DNA of 64,000 nt. It comes from Aureispira sp. CCB-QB1 (GTDB lineage: Bacteria > Bacteroidota > Bacteroidia > Chitinophagales > Saprospiraceae). Under the pieces are notes generated by a model, which was given only the letters and a program-made list of their open reading frames with translations, was not told the origin of the DNA and did no database searches. The translations under genes were made by a program, and so were the position numbers. Where the stretch lies: the NCBI RefSeq assembly GCF_000724545.1, contig NZ_JHBV01000016.1, forward strand, positions 372,001 through 436,000, written 5' to 3'. Below, one piece after another: positions 26,613-36,189 of this stretch (positions are counted from its first letter, which is position 1; each line of letters begins with the position of its first letter).

Positions 26613-29600
26613 ATGAAGAATTTATTATATCTCTTGCCTTTCCTAATCCTTCCTTTGTTCTCTTTTGGACAGGATGCTAGTGCTTTAGTTCAACAAGCCA
26701 ACGAAGCTGTAGATGCAGAACGTTTTGAACAAGCTAATACGCTTTTTTCAGATGCTGCAAAACGCTATGCAACAGATGGAAATTGGGATGCATATTTTGA
26801 TTGCGGTGTTAATATTATTTCTAATTGGATACAATTAGGCAACTATGAAGAGGGCTTAAGTTCAGCCAATGACTATATTAGCAAGGCAGAATCGGTTAAC
26901 TATGAAGGTTTATCACTGTCTTTGATCTATAAGAATATTGGTAGAATCTACTATGCTCAAGATGATTACAAAGCTGCATTGCCTGCATTAGAACAAGCTC
27001 TACTAATTAGAGAAAAAATCAATGCAGAAGATCCTGATTTGGCTCGTGACTATGGCAACTTAGGTATTGTCGGACGTTTATCCAATCGGAATAGTAGAGC
27101 CACTGAATTTTTAGAAAAGGCTATCGCCTTACAAGACAATGATAATGTATTGGCTCGCTTATATACTGAAATGGGAATCAATTACAAGAATATTGGTAAT
27201 TTTCGCAAAAGCCTAGATTATCAAAACCAAGCCCTTCGACTCTTGGAGTCAGATGCATCAAAAGACTACTTTGCCATTGGACTGGCTTATCTTGAAAAAG
27301 GCGTTACATTGACGGAATTAAAACAAGAAGGGGAAGATATTATTGCCCTCCAACAAGCATTGGCTTTATTTAAAGGAGCTGCTTTTGATTATACTAACCA
27401 AGTTAATTGTTACCGAAACATTGCCTATTCCTACTTGCGATCTGGGCAAGGAAAAACCTATGATGCTGCTTACTTAGATTCTGCTCAATTTTATTATGAG
27501 AAAGCATTAAAAATTGCAACCTCTGAATTGCCAGAAAAGAATGCTTATAGTACTCAAATCTTATTTGATTTAAGCTCTGTACTGGTTGCTAAGAAACAAT
27601 TTACAGAGGCAGAAGCAGCCCTAAACCAAGGCACTAAAATGAGCATCCATGCATTTGATTCTAAAAGCCTTGAAAACTTTAAGGCTCTAGCCAGCACAGC
27701 ATCCTTTTATCGTTCTAAAGGAGACTTTGAAACGGCTCTTAATTTTCACCAGAAACAATTGATTAGTATCATTCAAGATTATGACAATACAGATTACTGG
27801 CACTTGCCCAATTTAGAACAAAGCAAAAGTAGTTTGAGTTATGATGCCATAACAGATGTTTTGGCCGCCAAGGCACGTACTTGGTTTTTATATTATAAAT
27901 ATGGTCATGGCGACTCCAAAAAACTAGATGCGGCGCTAAAAACAATCCGCCTGTTTGATGAAATGGTCAATCACATTCGCGCTGATTTCTCTACTAGTGG
28001 CTCTAATATTGCTTGGTCGGACTTGACCTTGGATGCGTACGAAAATGGTATTGAGATTTGTCTAGCACTTTTCAAGGAGAAAGGAGACCCTATGCACAAA
28101 GAGTTGGCGCTGTATTACTCTGAGAAAAGCAAAGGCTTGACTTTATTAGAATCTTTTCAAAATACGAAAGCCAAAGAAGTCGCAGGACTCCCCGAAGCTG
28201 ATTTGATAAAGGAACGAGAACTTAAATTGGATATTGCTGATTTGCAACAAGAAGTCTTTTTGCTAACACAACAGAACAATCCTAAATTAGCAGACCAAAT
28301 AGCAGCGTTAAAAAAGCGTATTTTCCTAAAAAAAGAAATTTATCAAGATTTCTTAAAAGAGTTAGAACGCAATCACCCACAGTATTATAATACCAAATAC
28401 AAGCTTGAAATTCTTAATTTGACCCAAATGCGTGAATTATTAAAAGAAGACCAAGGTTTTGTAGAGTATTTTGTCGGAGATTCAAGTCTTTTTGCCTTTA
28501 AAATTACCAAAACAGAATTTGAAGTTTTCACCTTAGATGTTCAAGAAAATATGCTCCATCAAGTTGGCGATTTTAGAAAAAGCATTTATGGGTACTTTTT
28601 GTCTAGCAAGGATCGTAGCGAACAGATGAAATCTAAATATGCCAATCTATATGCCGATCAAGCATACCAACTATATCAAAACTTAGTTGCGCCTCTAGGC
28701 ACATTGCCACATCGCTTGATAATTATTCCTGCAGGACCAATGTGCGACATGCCATTCGAGCCTCTCTTGACTCAAAAAGTTGACGAACCTGAAAACTATC
28801 AAGCGCATCCTTATTTGTTGCACGACCATTTGATTAGCTACTGTTATTCGGCTACGCTTCTCAAAGAAATGATGCACAAACAGCATCTACCAACAGACTA
28901 TACCTATGTTGGTTTTGCTCCTTCTTTTGGAGAAAGTGCGGTTAGTATTATTCGAGGTAAACGTTTTGCTTTATCTCCGTTGGCCTATAACAAACCTGAA
29001 ATAGAAAACATCAACCACCTATTGGGAACAGGAACTATTTTCAAAGATCAAGATGCTACCGAAAATCAATTTAAAGCAATTGCTTCGGATTATAAAATTA
29101 TTCATTTTGCCACACATGGTATGGCCAATAGTAATGATCCTGATTATTCTTTATTGGCATTTACAGAGGTAGAAGATGAGGAAGAAAACGAGTTTTTATA
29201 TGTAAGTGACTTGTACAATTTAGAGCTCAATGCAGAAATGGTTGTTTTAAGTGCCTGCGAAACTGCCTTGGGAAAAAATTTTAGAGGAGAAGGGATTATG
29301 AGTTTGGCTAGAGGTTTTTCGTATGCAGGTACCAAAAGTATTTTTACAACATTATGGAGTGTTAACGATCAATCTACTTATAACATTATTAAAAGTTATT
29401 ATACCTACCTACAACAAGGAAAAGATAAAGATGAAGCATTGCGTCTTTCTAAAATTGATTATATTCAAAAAGCATCGCATTTTACAGCACACCCCTTCTT
29501 GTGGAGTCCGTACATTCTCATTGGAGACACGGACGAGGTTCCTGCACTTCAAAAACAGAATGCTTGGATGTGGATTGGTGGTGGTATCGTTGTACTCCTA

Positions 29601-29648
29601 CTATTAGGAGGACTCCTTTTTTCATTTCTACGCAAAGAAAAGCAATAA
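26613..29648 (+). CDS. exported TPR-CHAT caspase-like protein with C-terminal membrane anchor
   Basis: The N-terminus MKNLLYLLPFLILPLFSFGQ is a signal peptide. Residues ~25-420 are tetratricopeptide repeats (YYAQDDYKAALPALEQALLI, NIGNFRKSLDYQNQALRLL). A helical region (~480-590) precedes the CHAT domain (~640-950), a caspase/separase-type cysteine protease fold: HFATHG (His835) and LSACETALGKNFRGEG (Cys882), then GFSYAGTKSIFTTLWSVND. A single transmembrane helix (IGGGIVVLLLLGGLLFSF) and a basic tail KEKQ close the protein. The topology implies a periplasmic TPR-CHAT body held at the inner membrane. The His/Cys dyad is intact. Close linkage to the LRR-subtilase suggests a proteolytic relay, which is inference. 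A strong terminator follows. Confidence 0.9.
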   Translation: MKNLLYLLPFLILPLFSFGQDASALVQQANEAVDAERFEQANTLFSDAAKRYATDGNWDAYFDCGVNIISNWIQLGNYEEGLSSANDYISKAESVNYEGLSLSLIYKNIGRIYYAQDDYKAALPALEQALLIREKINAEDPDLARDYGNLGIVGRLSNRNSRATEFLEKAIALQDNDNVLARLYTEMGINYKNIGNFRKSLDYQNQALRLLESDASKDYFAIGLAYLEKGVTLTELKQEGEDIIALQQALALFKGAAFDYTNQVNCYRNIAYSYLRSGQGKTYDAAYLDSAQFYYEKALKIATSELPEKNAYSTQILFDLSSVLVAKKQFTEAEAALNQGTKMSIHAFDSKSLENFKALASTASFYRSKGDFETALNFHQKQLISIIQDYDNTDYWHLPNLEQSKSSLSYDAITDVLAAKARTWFLYYKYGHGDSKKLDAALKTIRLFDEMVNHIRADFSTSGSNIAWSDLTLDAYENGIEICLALFKEKGDPMHKELALYYSEKSKGLTLLESFQNTKAKEVAGLPEADLIKERELKLDIADLQQEVFLLTQQNNPKLADQIAALKKRIFLKKEIYQDFLKELERNHPQYYNTKYKLEILNLTQMRELLKEDQGFVEYFVGDSSLFAFKITKTEFEVFTLDVQENMLHQVGDFRKSIYGYFLSSKDRSEQMKSKYANLYADQAYQLYQNLVAPLGTLPHRLIIIPAGPMCDMPFEPLLTQKVDEPENYQAHPYLLHDHLISYCYSATLLKEMMHKQHLPTDYTYVGFAPSFGESAVSIIRGKRFALSPLAYNKPEIENINHLLGTGTIFKDQDATENQFKAIASDYKIIHFATHGMANSNDPDYSLLAFTEVEDEEENEFLYVSDLYNLELNAEMVVLSACETALGKNFRGEGIMSLARGFSYAGTKSIFTTLWSVNDQSTYNIIKSYYTYLQQGKDKDEALRLSKIDYIQKASHFTAHPFLWSPYILIGDTDEVPALQKQNAWMWIGGGIVVLLLLGGLLFSFLRKEKQ

Positions 29649-29671
29649 TTCTATCTCTCCCATAAAATTAA

Positions 29672-29708
29672 AAATCCTATTGAGTTTTAAACTCAATAGG
29701 ATTTTTTT
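29672..29708 (+). terminator. terminator of the subtilase/TPR-CHAT unit
   Basis: AAATCCTATTGAGTTT (29672-29687) pairs with AAACTCAATAGGATTT (29689-29704), followed by more T. It sits 23 bp after the TPR-CHAT stop. Confidence 0.9.
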
Positions 29709-29790
29709 ATAGTCAAAGACAAAAGTAATCGATTTTTATTCATTCGAAAACCTTTGAATATTTACTTGATTTTTAGCGATACTTTCAGCA

Positions 29791-30039
29791 TTACTTAATT
29801 CTACAAGTATACCCTTCTGCTTCATAAGCATTTTTGTACTCTGCATTGGTAGAACCACTACTTACTGGTATTAAATTACAAACTCCTCCGCCTTCTGGTG
29901 TAGCTGTTTCGTCACAAATTTCCACATCACATTTAGAAGGATGTGTACATTCATAACAGAATACATTTTCTGTTTTTGTACAAGAAGACATTCCGATTGC
30001 AAACGAAGCACATAGTGCTAAACCTAATAACTTTTTCAT
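29791..30039 (-). CDS. small cysteine-rich lipoprotein
   Basis: 82 residues. MKKLLGLALCASFAIGMSSC is a lipoprotein signal peptide with lipobox Cys20. The mature chain has several further cysteines (FCYECTHPSKCDVEIC, GGGVCNL, YTCRIK), enough for two or three disulfides. The TKTEN start of the mature part gives a weak acidic surface-export pattern. I do not recognise a family. It stands apart from the DUF4382 lipoprotein upstream by 180 bp and a hairpin. Confidence 0.7.
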   Translation of the reverse strand: MKKLLGLALCASFAIGMSSCTKTENVFCYECTHPSKCDVEICDETATPEGGGVCNLIPVSSGSTNAEYKNAYEAEGYTCRIK

Positions 30040-30167
30040 TTTTGGTGTATTTTTTTTGTATTGATTAAATTAGATAGTTCTTTTTTTGAGTAACTGGGCA
30101 TATATCTGTTAATTGTGATTTATGAGTACTAATAAATTAGAGAACTATACTATTTTCTTTATAAAGT

Positions 30168-30191
30168 ACTTGCTGCTATTGAGCAGCAAGT
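30168..30191 (-). terminator. hairpin after the DUF4382 lipoprotein gene
   Basis: ACTTGCTGCT (30168-30177) and its complement (30182-30191) with a 4-nt loop lie 30 bp past the stop of the gene at 30221. The T tract on the minus strand is weak. Confidence 0.6.
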
Positions 30192-30220
30192 TAATTATTT
30201 CTTTTCTGATGATTTTATGC

Positions 30221-31174
30221 TTACAGAATTAATGCAGTAAAATCAAAGTTTAAACTGGCTTGTGCCTGTGCATTAACAGTTACAGCTCCTAACACAGTTC
30301 CGCTTAACAAACCGCCTATTTCGAGTGTTCCTTTAAAAACAGCTTTGTTCTGTGCATCGTACTCATAAGAAGCAAATACGACATCATACTCCCCATCTTT
30401 TAAGTAAGATAATTGGAAATCACCATTGGCATCGACAACAGAACTACTGACTGCATTTTTAAATCGAATATTGCTAGTTCCCTGTGGGTTTTTCTCAGAA
30501 CTACTGTACGATCCCTTAGTATATATGTAGGCAACTACTTTATCATTGTTAGAACCTGAATTATTGGTTGTTGATCCTTTTACAGTTCCTGTTTCATGTT
30601 TAACAACCGTTCTAACAGAAGAAGACAATTCAGCAGAACTTACAAAATCATAATCGTTGTTGTTAGCACCATTCTTAATTGCTTTACGCAGATCAAAGTC
30701 TAATACAACCTCTACAGAAGAACGTGTTTCTGTCGCCAAATCAATAGCGCCCTGAGAAGTTACCTCAATTGTCCCTGTAGCTGAACCTGCTAAAGACTCT
30801 TTGGTTCCATTGGCTCGCTCAATATAGCAGCCCATTGCATTTCCTTGAGCATCAGTATCTAGATCTAATACTAAGGTAATATTACTGTATGCCTTGGCAT
30901 CTAAATCAGCTGTTCCCAAAGCATCTACAGAACCATTTTGCAATGCTTTTACATTGATTGTTTTTTTGCCTGAAAAACCACTAAAAGTTTGACCATCAAC
31001 TTTCACTTCTGCGACAGTTATAAATACAGCATCTACATCTGCATCATCAATAGGAGCGTCTGTTAATTGTATAGATACTTCTTTTTGTTCTTCTTGTGTG
31101 TCACTATCTTGAGTACATTGTACAAATGCAAAACTACACACTGCAAACATTAACAAATACTTCATTTTTAGCAT
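30221..31174 (-). CDS. DUF4382-domain lipoprotein
   Basis: MLKMKYLLMFAVCSFAFVQC is a lipoprotein signal with Cys20; TQDSDTQEEQKE after the cysteine is acidic, as in Bacteroidota lipoproteins sent to the cell surface. The domain opens VSIQLTDAPIDDADVDAVFIT, continues with VEVKVDG-like AEVKVDGQTFSGFSG, and has YSNITLVLDLD and VEVVLDFDLRKAI, matching DUF4382. The C-terminal part (KDGEYDVVFASYEYDAQNKAV) resembles a carboxypeptidase-regulatory-like Ig fold. The function is unknown. An alternative start is the ATG at 31165. Confidence 0.8.
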   Translation of the reverse strand: MLKMKYLLMFAVCSFAFVQCTQDSDTQEEQKEVSIQLTDAPIDDADVDAVFITVAEVKVDGQTFSGFSGKKTINVKALQNGSVDALGTADLDAKAYSNITLVLDLDTDAQGNAMGCYIERANGTKESLAGSATGTIEVTSQGAIDLATETRSSVEVVLDFDLRKAIKNGANNNDYDFVSSAELSSSVRTVVKHETGTVKGSTTNNSGSNNDKVVAYIYTKGSYSSSEKNPQGTSNIRFKNAVSSSVVDANGDFQLSYLKDGEYDVVFASYEYDAQNKAVFKGTLEIGGLLSGTVLGAVTVNAQAQASLNFDFTALIL

Positions 31175-31435
31175 AACTATTCTTTTTTTTTATTTGGAAA
31201 TACTCCTTAAACTTTAAGTTGGGGTATAGAAGATGCATCTTAATAACAAGTAGTTATTAGTATAGAAGCTTAAAAAATATTTCTCTGAATTTGTTTTTGG
31301 TAAGATCTTAGGAATCTTGAATCATTTATTTTTTGATCTGTATTTTATGTGAAATAATTTTTGAATTATATAAACAGAAATCAATAAATGTAAGTAAGTA
31401 AGCAGAAAAAATATAGACTTATTTTTATATAATTC

Positions 31436-31453
31436 TTTCTGAACGATTACTTA
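31436..31453 (-). repeat. reverse copy of the TAATCGTTCAGAAA motif
   Basis: TTTCTGAACGATTACTTA reads TAAGTAATCGTTCAGAAA on the minus strand, identical over 15 bases to the copy at 3899-3916. Confidence 0.55.
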
Positions 31454-31690
31454 TTTAAATGTAATAACTAACTATTGTTATTGTGTTCATCACTGTAATT
31501 AAAACAGCTTAAGTTTAAAATTGTTTAAAAAAAATAGATTTTTTCTATTTTAATTAGAGTCTATATGCACCTCTACCCCATTGTTCTTTTTTATGATCAA
31601 AGTTTATCTTTTGTGAACACTTCCTCCTTTTTTATTAATGCACCTCATTCCCAACGAAACATACTAAACTAATTATCAAACAATAATAAA

Positions 31691-31724
31691 ATAAGCCATC
31701 CCAAAAAAAATTGAGATGGCTTAT
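31691..31724 (-). terminator. terminator of the serA-like gene
   Basis: ATAAGCCATC (31691-31700) pairs with GATGGCTTAT (31715-31724); the inner CCCAA/TTGAG extends the stem imperfectly. The minus-strand flank (TTATTTTATTATTG) is T-rich. Confidence 0.75.
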
Positions 31725-31826
31725 CTAAAAAATAATAGTTCCTTGATTATCTTTTGGATTACTACCATGCACAAGTCTATTTGGCAAACGTAGTTGAAAA
31801 AAAGATAAAAACTCTATCTATAATGT

Positions 31827-32789
31827 TTAATTATCTTCTCCAAAAAAATCGATAAAAGTATCGGCCAACTCCAAACCAATATTGCGTTGTGCTTCTAAAG
31901 TTGAAGCGCCAATATGAGGCGATACAGAAATCTTAGGATGATTCAAAAGCTCAGGATTAGGAGTAGGTTCATTGACAAAAACATCCAAAGCAGCTCCTGC
32001 TACTTTTCCATTGTTAAGTGCCTCCAACAATGCTTCCTCATCAATTGTACCTCCTCTAGAGGTATTGACTAGAAATACGCCATCTTTTAGCTTCTGAAAC
32101 TCTTCTGTTCCTATCACAGGTTTATCGCTACTCGGAACGTGAATGGTAATATAATCACTATCCGATAAAACTCTAGACAATGGCACTGTAGTTAAGCGAA
32201 CTGAAAAAGCAACGTCTGCTGCACCTGGCGTACTTAAATCTATATTGACAGTATTATCATACAAATCAGAAGCCAAAACACGCATACCTAAGCCCAATGC
32301 CAAACGAGCAACCTCTTGACCGATACGACCAAAACCAATAATTCCTACTGTTTTGCCTCTAAGTTGCACACCACCTGCATACTGCTTCTTCAAAGCTTTA
32401 AACTCTGTAGCTCCTTTGGTCGCCATATCTCTATTGGCACGATGCAAAAAACGAGACAAAGTAAAAAAGTGTCCTATTACCAGCTCAGCCACAGCTTGTG
32501 ACGATGCCTTTGGTGTATTAATGACTTTGATACCTTTAGAACGAGCATACTCGACATCAATATTATCCATTCCAACACCACCTCTAGCGATAACTTTTAG
32601 ATTAGGACATTGATCAATCAACTCTTTGCGAACTTTTGTTGCAGAGCGAACAATAATAGCATCATAGTTCGGTAATTTTTCAGATAATTCTTCTTGAGGA
32701 ATCTTAGTATCATCAACATGATATTGTGCTTCTTCCATAAGCAGTTTACCATCTGGGTGAATACCATCATTAACTAAAATCTTGATCAT
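31827..32789 (-). CDS. serA: D-2-hydroxyacid dehydrogenase, probably 3-phosphoglycerate dehydrogenase
   Basis: Phosphoglycerate dehydrogenase oxidises 3-phosphoglycerate with NAD+ in serine synthesis. Seen: substrate-side VRSATKVRKELID and ARGGVGMDNIDVEYA, Rossmann motif GKTVGIIGFGRIGQEVARLA, dinucleotide-binding Asp in LASDLYDN, NTSRGGTIDEEALLEAL, and SPHIGASTLEAQRNIG with the catalytic His. At 320 residues it lacks the C-terminal ACT regulatory domain found in longer SerA proteins, so serine feedback is unlikely. Another hydroxyacid substrate cannot be excluded. No serC is adjacent. Confidence 0.85.
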   Translation of the reverse strand: MIKILVNDGIHPDGKLLMEEAQYHVDDTKIPQEELSEKLPNYDAIIVRSATKVRKELIDQCPNLKVIARGGVGMDNIDVEYARSKGIKVINTPKASSQAVAELVIGHFFTLSRFLHRANRDMATKGATEFKALKKQYAGGVQLRGKTVGIIGFGRIGQEVARLALGLGMRVLASDLYDNTVNIDLSTPGAADVAFSVRLTTVPLSRVLSDSDYITIHVPSSDKPVIGTEEFQKLKDGVFLVNTSRGGTIDEEALLEALNNGKVAGAALDVFVNEPTPNPELLNHPKISVSPHIGASTLEAQRNIGLELADTFIDFFGEDN

Positions 32790-32895
32790 AATTTTTTTAT
32801 TATTAGGTTGTTTGAATGTGTTGATTAGATTCTTTCTTAAAGGTAAGAGTACTTTGTGGATTTTTTAGTTTTCTTGCTAGGAAAGAATGAAGCAA

Positions 32896-33939
32896 TCAAA
32901 ATTTACCTAGTCGTTTTAGAGCATCCTCTGCCCGATTGAAGCGATTGTTATTATTCACTGCATTCTTATAAGCAGTTACTGCTTCATCTATCTTGCCCAA
33001 ATTTTCCAAAGCGAGTCCTTCAAAATAATAGGCATCACCAAACGTAGGATCATATTGGGTTGCGACATCAAAGAAGTGTGCTGCCTGTTCATAATCTTTT
33101 TCCTCCATAAAAAACAAACCATAATCATAGCTACCATTTGCCTCTTGCGGGTGATGATAAATTAAGCGCTCGTAAGCTTCCTTGGTTTTTTCCAAATAGC
33201 CGTTGTCTTTTGTATAGTTTTGGTGATAAAACGCTGCTTTTCCTTTGAGAGCCTCGTAGGCAGTCGAGTCAATTCTTAGCGCATTATCATAATATTGGAT
33301 GGCAATTTTTTCTTTCTTATCTGAGAAAATATCTGCCAATTGCATGTAAGCATCAATATGATCTGCATCCTGCTCTACTGCTGTCTGAAAATTACCAATT
33401 GCATTCAAGGTATCTCCCATATACTTAAGAATTTGTCCACGCATGAATAAACCCTCTACGTTTAATGGAGATAGTTTTAATACTTTTTCAGCCGAAATCA
33501 AAGCTTCATCATAGTGTTTTATCAGCAAATTCATTTCAGAATGCACCAACAAGAGCATCAGTGTATCTGGGTGAATCTCTAAGGCATGCTCTAATATTTT
33601 GATCGCTGGCTTAGATTTATTATTCTCCAAATAAGCCCACGCCAACAACCGAGCTGCTTTCCAGTTTGTTTTGTCGTTCTCATAAATCAAGCGAGCTTCT
33701 GCTTCTGCCTCCTTCAACATTCCTTCGGCAGTATACGCTTCGTACCGAGCCACCCGCAACGTCATATTTTCTGGATCCGCTTTAATATCTCTAGTCAAGG
33801 CATCGATAGTTGGTATTCCTGTCAATTTACCGTGTTCTGGTTCTAAATCGTTTGGTCTATCTGTGCTTTCTCCACAACCATAAATAGATATCCAACAAAT
33901 AAATAAACTAACAATAATAATTATTTTTTTTGTCATCAT
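32896..33939 (-). CDS. TPR-repeat lipoprotein
   Basis: Signal MMTKKIIIIVSLFICWISIYGC with lipobox Cys22. From residue ~45 to the end there are about eight tetratricopeptide repeats (AYLENNKSKPAIKILEHALEI, HYDEALISAEKVLKLSPLN, YMGDTLNAIGNFQTAVEQD, LGKIDEAVTAYKNAVNN). It is a periplasm-facing scaffold anchored in an outer or inner membrane leaflet, with no enzymatic domain. It lies 107 bp upstream of serA on the same strand; cotranscription is possible but not needed. Confidence 0.85.
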   Translation of the reverse strand: MMTKKIIIIVSLFICWISIYGCGESTDRPNDLEPEHGKLTGIPTIDALTRDIKADPENMTLRVARYEAYTAEGMLKEAEAEARLIYENDKTNWKAARLLAWAYLENNKSKPAIKILEHALEIHPDTLMLLLVHSEMNLLIKHYDEALISAEKVLKLSPLNVEGLFMRGQILKYMGDTLNAIGNFQTAVEQDADHIDAYMQLADIFSDKKEKIAIQYYDNALRIDSTAYEALKGKAAFYHQNYTKDNGYLEKTKEAYERLIYHHPQEANGSYDYGLFFMEEKDYEQAAHFFDVATQYDPTFGDAYYFEGLALENLGKIDEAVTAYKNAVNNNNRFNRAEDALKRLGKF

Positions 33940-34631
33940 AAAGTATTCAATTTTGTTCTAACACTTCTCATTTTTACAACTATCCAAATTAGGGGTTTTA
34001 CTTGCTTTTAGTACTTGTTCTGTCCCAAAAGAGTAAGTATTCATTCAAATAAGTTTGCTTTAATAAGTTTTTTTTCTTAGATTTATTATCGCCCTACAGC
34101 GTTTTGTTGGTAAATTTTGAAACAAATGTACGAATTTCATAGTACCTATATAATAATGGTTTATGGATTTTTTGATTTTTACAGTCAAGTGTACAAAATA
34201 CAACCTTAGATAATCACTTCCCTTCTTCTAATGTTGGTTCACTAATCTAAACAGCTTGTAAAAAGGGCAAGTTTATTATTACTCATATCGTTGTTTTAAT
34301 ACTCCGTTGATTTTTTAGTTTTTCTATGCCCCTGAACCGAACAAAGCAAGCTCACAAAGCATAGCAAGTAACAAAGGTTTACCAAGGAAAAACATAAAAA
34401 AGCATCTTACATTAGTTTGATTATCAGATTTCAAGACCAAAATCAGCAAAAAATCTTGTTAATAATCAAACTAATACGATTTTCAATAGAGTAATGTGTT
34501 TTCTACACGACATCTTTTCATCAAACTTTCTAATCTTTTAATTTGTTTAAAAGAAAGCCCCCTTGTCTCCAATAGAGTTTGATGGCATGATGGAACTTCG
34601 ATGAGCTTGACTTCACTAAAATATGTAGCTT
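33940..34631. other. 692-bp intergenic region with a dispersed-repeat copy
   Basis: No credible ORF. The repeat copy at 34299-34475 occupies the middle. Promoters for the divergent genes were not resolved; a TACATTTG (34130-34123, minus) resembles a -7 element but lacks a spaced TTG. Confidence 0.5.
34299..34475. repeat. copy of the dispersed repeat with inner hairpin
   Basis: It starts with ACTCCGTTGATTTTTTAG (a form of the TAGTAGTTCGTTGATTA end), carries CTGAACCGAACAAAGCAAGC and then ACCAAGGAAAAACATAAAAA, homologous to the interior of the 48856-49057 copy. The inner hairpin has arms ATTAGTTTGATTAT (34411-34424) and its exact complement (34462-34475). The opposite end was not found. Confidence 0.65.
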
Positions 34632-36050
34632 ATGAAAAAATATCTTATCTTTTTTTTAATTATCGGTAGCCTCCTCTTAGACTACAACTTGCTTTTAGCT
34701 CAAAAAGTACAAATATCAGAACCCGTAGATGTTGCCAACGAAGTTGATTACGAACTAATAGGTCGTTATGAAGATCACTTTTTGCTATATCGCAAATCAG
34801 AAACCAAATTTTATATTCAAAGTTTTGCCACCAGTGATTTAAAACAAAACTGGGTCAAAACCATCGAGTTTAGTAAAAGAGATATTACGCCTTTTAAAAT
34901 TGTACCTCACAAAGAAAGTTTTTCTATTCTATACTACTTTCATAAAAGAGGTAAAACCTATATTGGTGGAAAAGAGTTTAATAACGAAGCACAAGAAATA
35001 GGAGATTTTAATATTGGCTATTTGAACAGTCCTTTGATACTGCACCGCAATCAAATTGTTCATTCTCAAAACAAGCAGTTTTTCTTGTTGTATGTACCAG
35101 GTTACAATGGCAATGTTGAAGTGATTAATTTTGACATTTTTGATAAAAAGATGGTTTGGCAGAAAAATTTCAAATTCTTAGAACTAAGCAAACAAAGAGA
35201 ATTTGAACAAGTATTGGTCAACAATATGGGAGAGTCCTTTATCATCTTTAATGAAAACAATACCAAACGTCAACGCCAAAATCATCAGTTTGCAATTCTA
35301 AAAGTAACTCCCAATAGATCGGAGTCTAGTTATACCGTTCCTTTTAACAACTATATTTCGCATGATATGAACATCCAATACGATGAAATCAATCAGCAAC
35401 TGGTAGCTTCTGGACTATATACCGATCACAAAAATTCCATTAATGGCATTTTTTACTTCAACACTGACTTAGCGCAGATTCCAACCATTCAAACTTCTGA
35501 ATTGGAAGAAACTTTTATGCGCAGCCTAACGGGCAAAAAATCTAAAAAAATAAATGGCATTCAAAACTTTACCATTTGCCAATTGGTCTTGCGCAAAGAT
35601 GGCGGTGCTCTATTGGTAGCAGAACAACGTTTTGCTTACGAATCTTCCATTGCATTTTATGAAGAAGAAAGAAGAAAAGCACATGCTGATTATCTTTATG
35701 AGAATATTCTAGTAGCCTCTATACATCCATCAGGAAAAGTGTATTGGAAAGATGTTCTGTTCAAAAGTCAGAGTTCTGAAAATGACAATGCTCGCTACTC
35801 TTCTTTTTTTGCGGTAAAAACCAACTCAAGTATTCGTTTTGTATACAACAATGATATTTCTTGGGATACCAGTATTTTTGAATATGTTATCAACAGCAGT
35901 GGTAATGTACAAAGAAATGTCATTGCGCATCAAATTAGAAAAAGTGGTGTGTTACCCCAACTAACCAGCAGTATCCAAGTTTCAGCATCAGAGGTCATTG
36001 CTCTATCTGAAAGAGATCGCAAATTGCGTTTGCTAAAAATTAATTACTAA
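34632..36050 (+). CDS. secreted protein of unknown function
   Basis: MKKYLIFFLIIGSLLLDYNLL is a signal peptide. The mature protein of about 450 residues is beta-strand-rich with many aromatic-polar alternations (FIIFNENNTKRQRQ; FYFNTDLAQIPTIQ), a pattern compatible with a beta-propeller, but I see no diagnostic repeat. A LLVAEQRFAYESS segment near residue 330 and a C-terminal ALSERDRKLRLLKI are its most regular parts. I do not recognise a family. A dispersed-repeat copy starts 10 bp after the stop. Confidence 0.6.
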   Translation: MKKYLIFFLIIGSLLLDYNLLLAQKVQISEPVDVANEVDYELIGRYEDHFLLYRKSETKFYIQSFATSDLKQNWVKTIEFSKRDITPFKIVPHKESFSILYYFHKRGKTYIGGKEFNNEAQEIGDFNIGYLNSPLILHRNQIVHSQNKQFFLLYVPGYNGNVEVINFDIFDKKMVWQKNFKFLELSKQREFEQVLVNNMGESFIIFNENNTKRQRQNHQFAILKVTPNRSESSYTVPFNNYISHDMNIQYDEINQQLVASGLYTDHKNSINGIFYFNTDLAQIPTIQTSELEETFMRSLTGKKSKKINGIQNFTICQLVLRKDGGALLVAEQRFAYESSIAFYEEERRKAHADYLYENILVASIHPSGKVYWKDVLFKSQSSENDNARYSSFFAVKTNSSIRFVYNNDISWDTSIFEYVINSSGNVQRNVIAHQIRKSGVLPQLTSSIQVSASEVIALSERDRKLRLLKINY

Positions 36051-36060
36051 AATTAAATAG

Positions 36061-36165
36061 CAATAGTTCGTTGAAACCACGCAGTAGCAGCGAACCGAGC
36101 TATGCGAGTTCACGACAGCAGGGAGCTACCACGAAGTAGCACCGTAGGTAATCAACGAACTACTA
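36061..36165 (+). repeat. complete copy of the dispersed two-ended repeat
   Basis: Starts CAATAGTTCGTTGAAACCAC (36061) and ends ATCAACGAACTACTA (36165). The terminal inverted repeat is exact: TAGTTCGTTGA at 36064-36074 and its complement at 36152-36162. The interior block 36085-36118 is identical over 34 bp to 22487-22520. It is the clearest short copy in the window. Confidence 0.85.
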
Positions 36166-36189
36166 AAATAGAGTGCAAAGCAAAATAGT

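Larger units (their letters stand above)
31175..31826. other. 652-bp intergenic region with TCGTTCA motif and terminator
   Basis: Very AT-rich and without a credible ORF. It holds a reverse copy of the TAATCGTTCAGAAA motif (31436-31453), small palindromes of AATAAC/GTTATT type (31235-31251, 31463-31482), and the serA-like terminator at 31691-31724. Confidence 0.5.
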
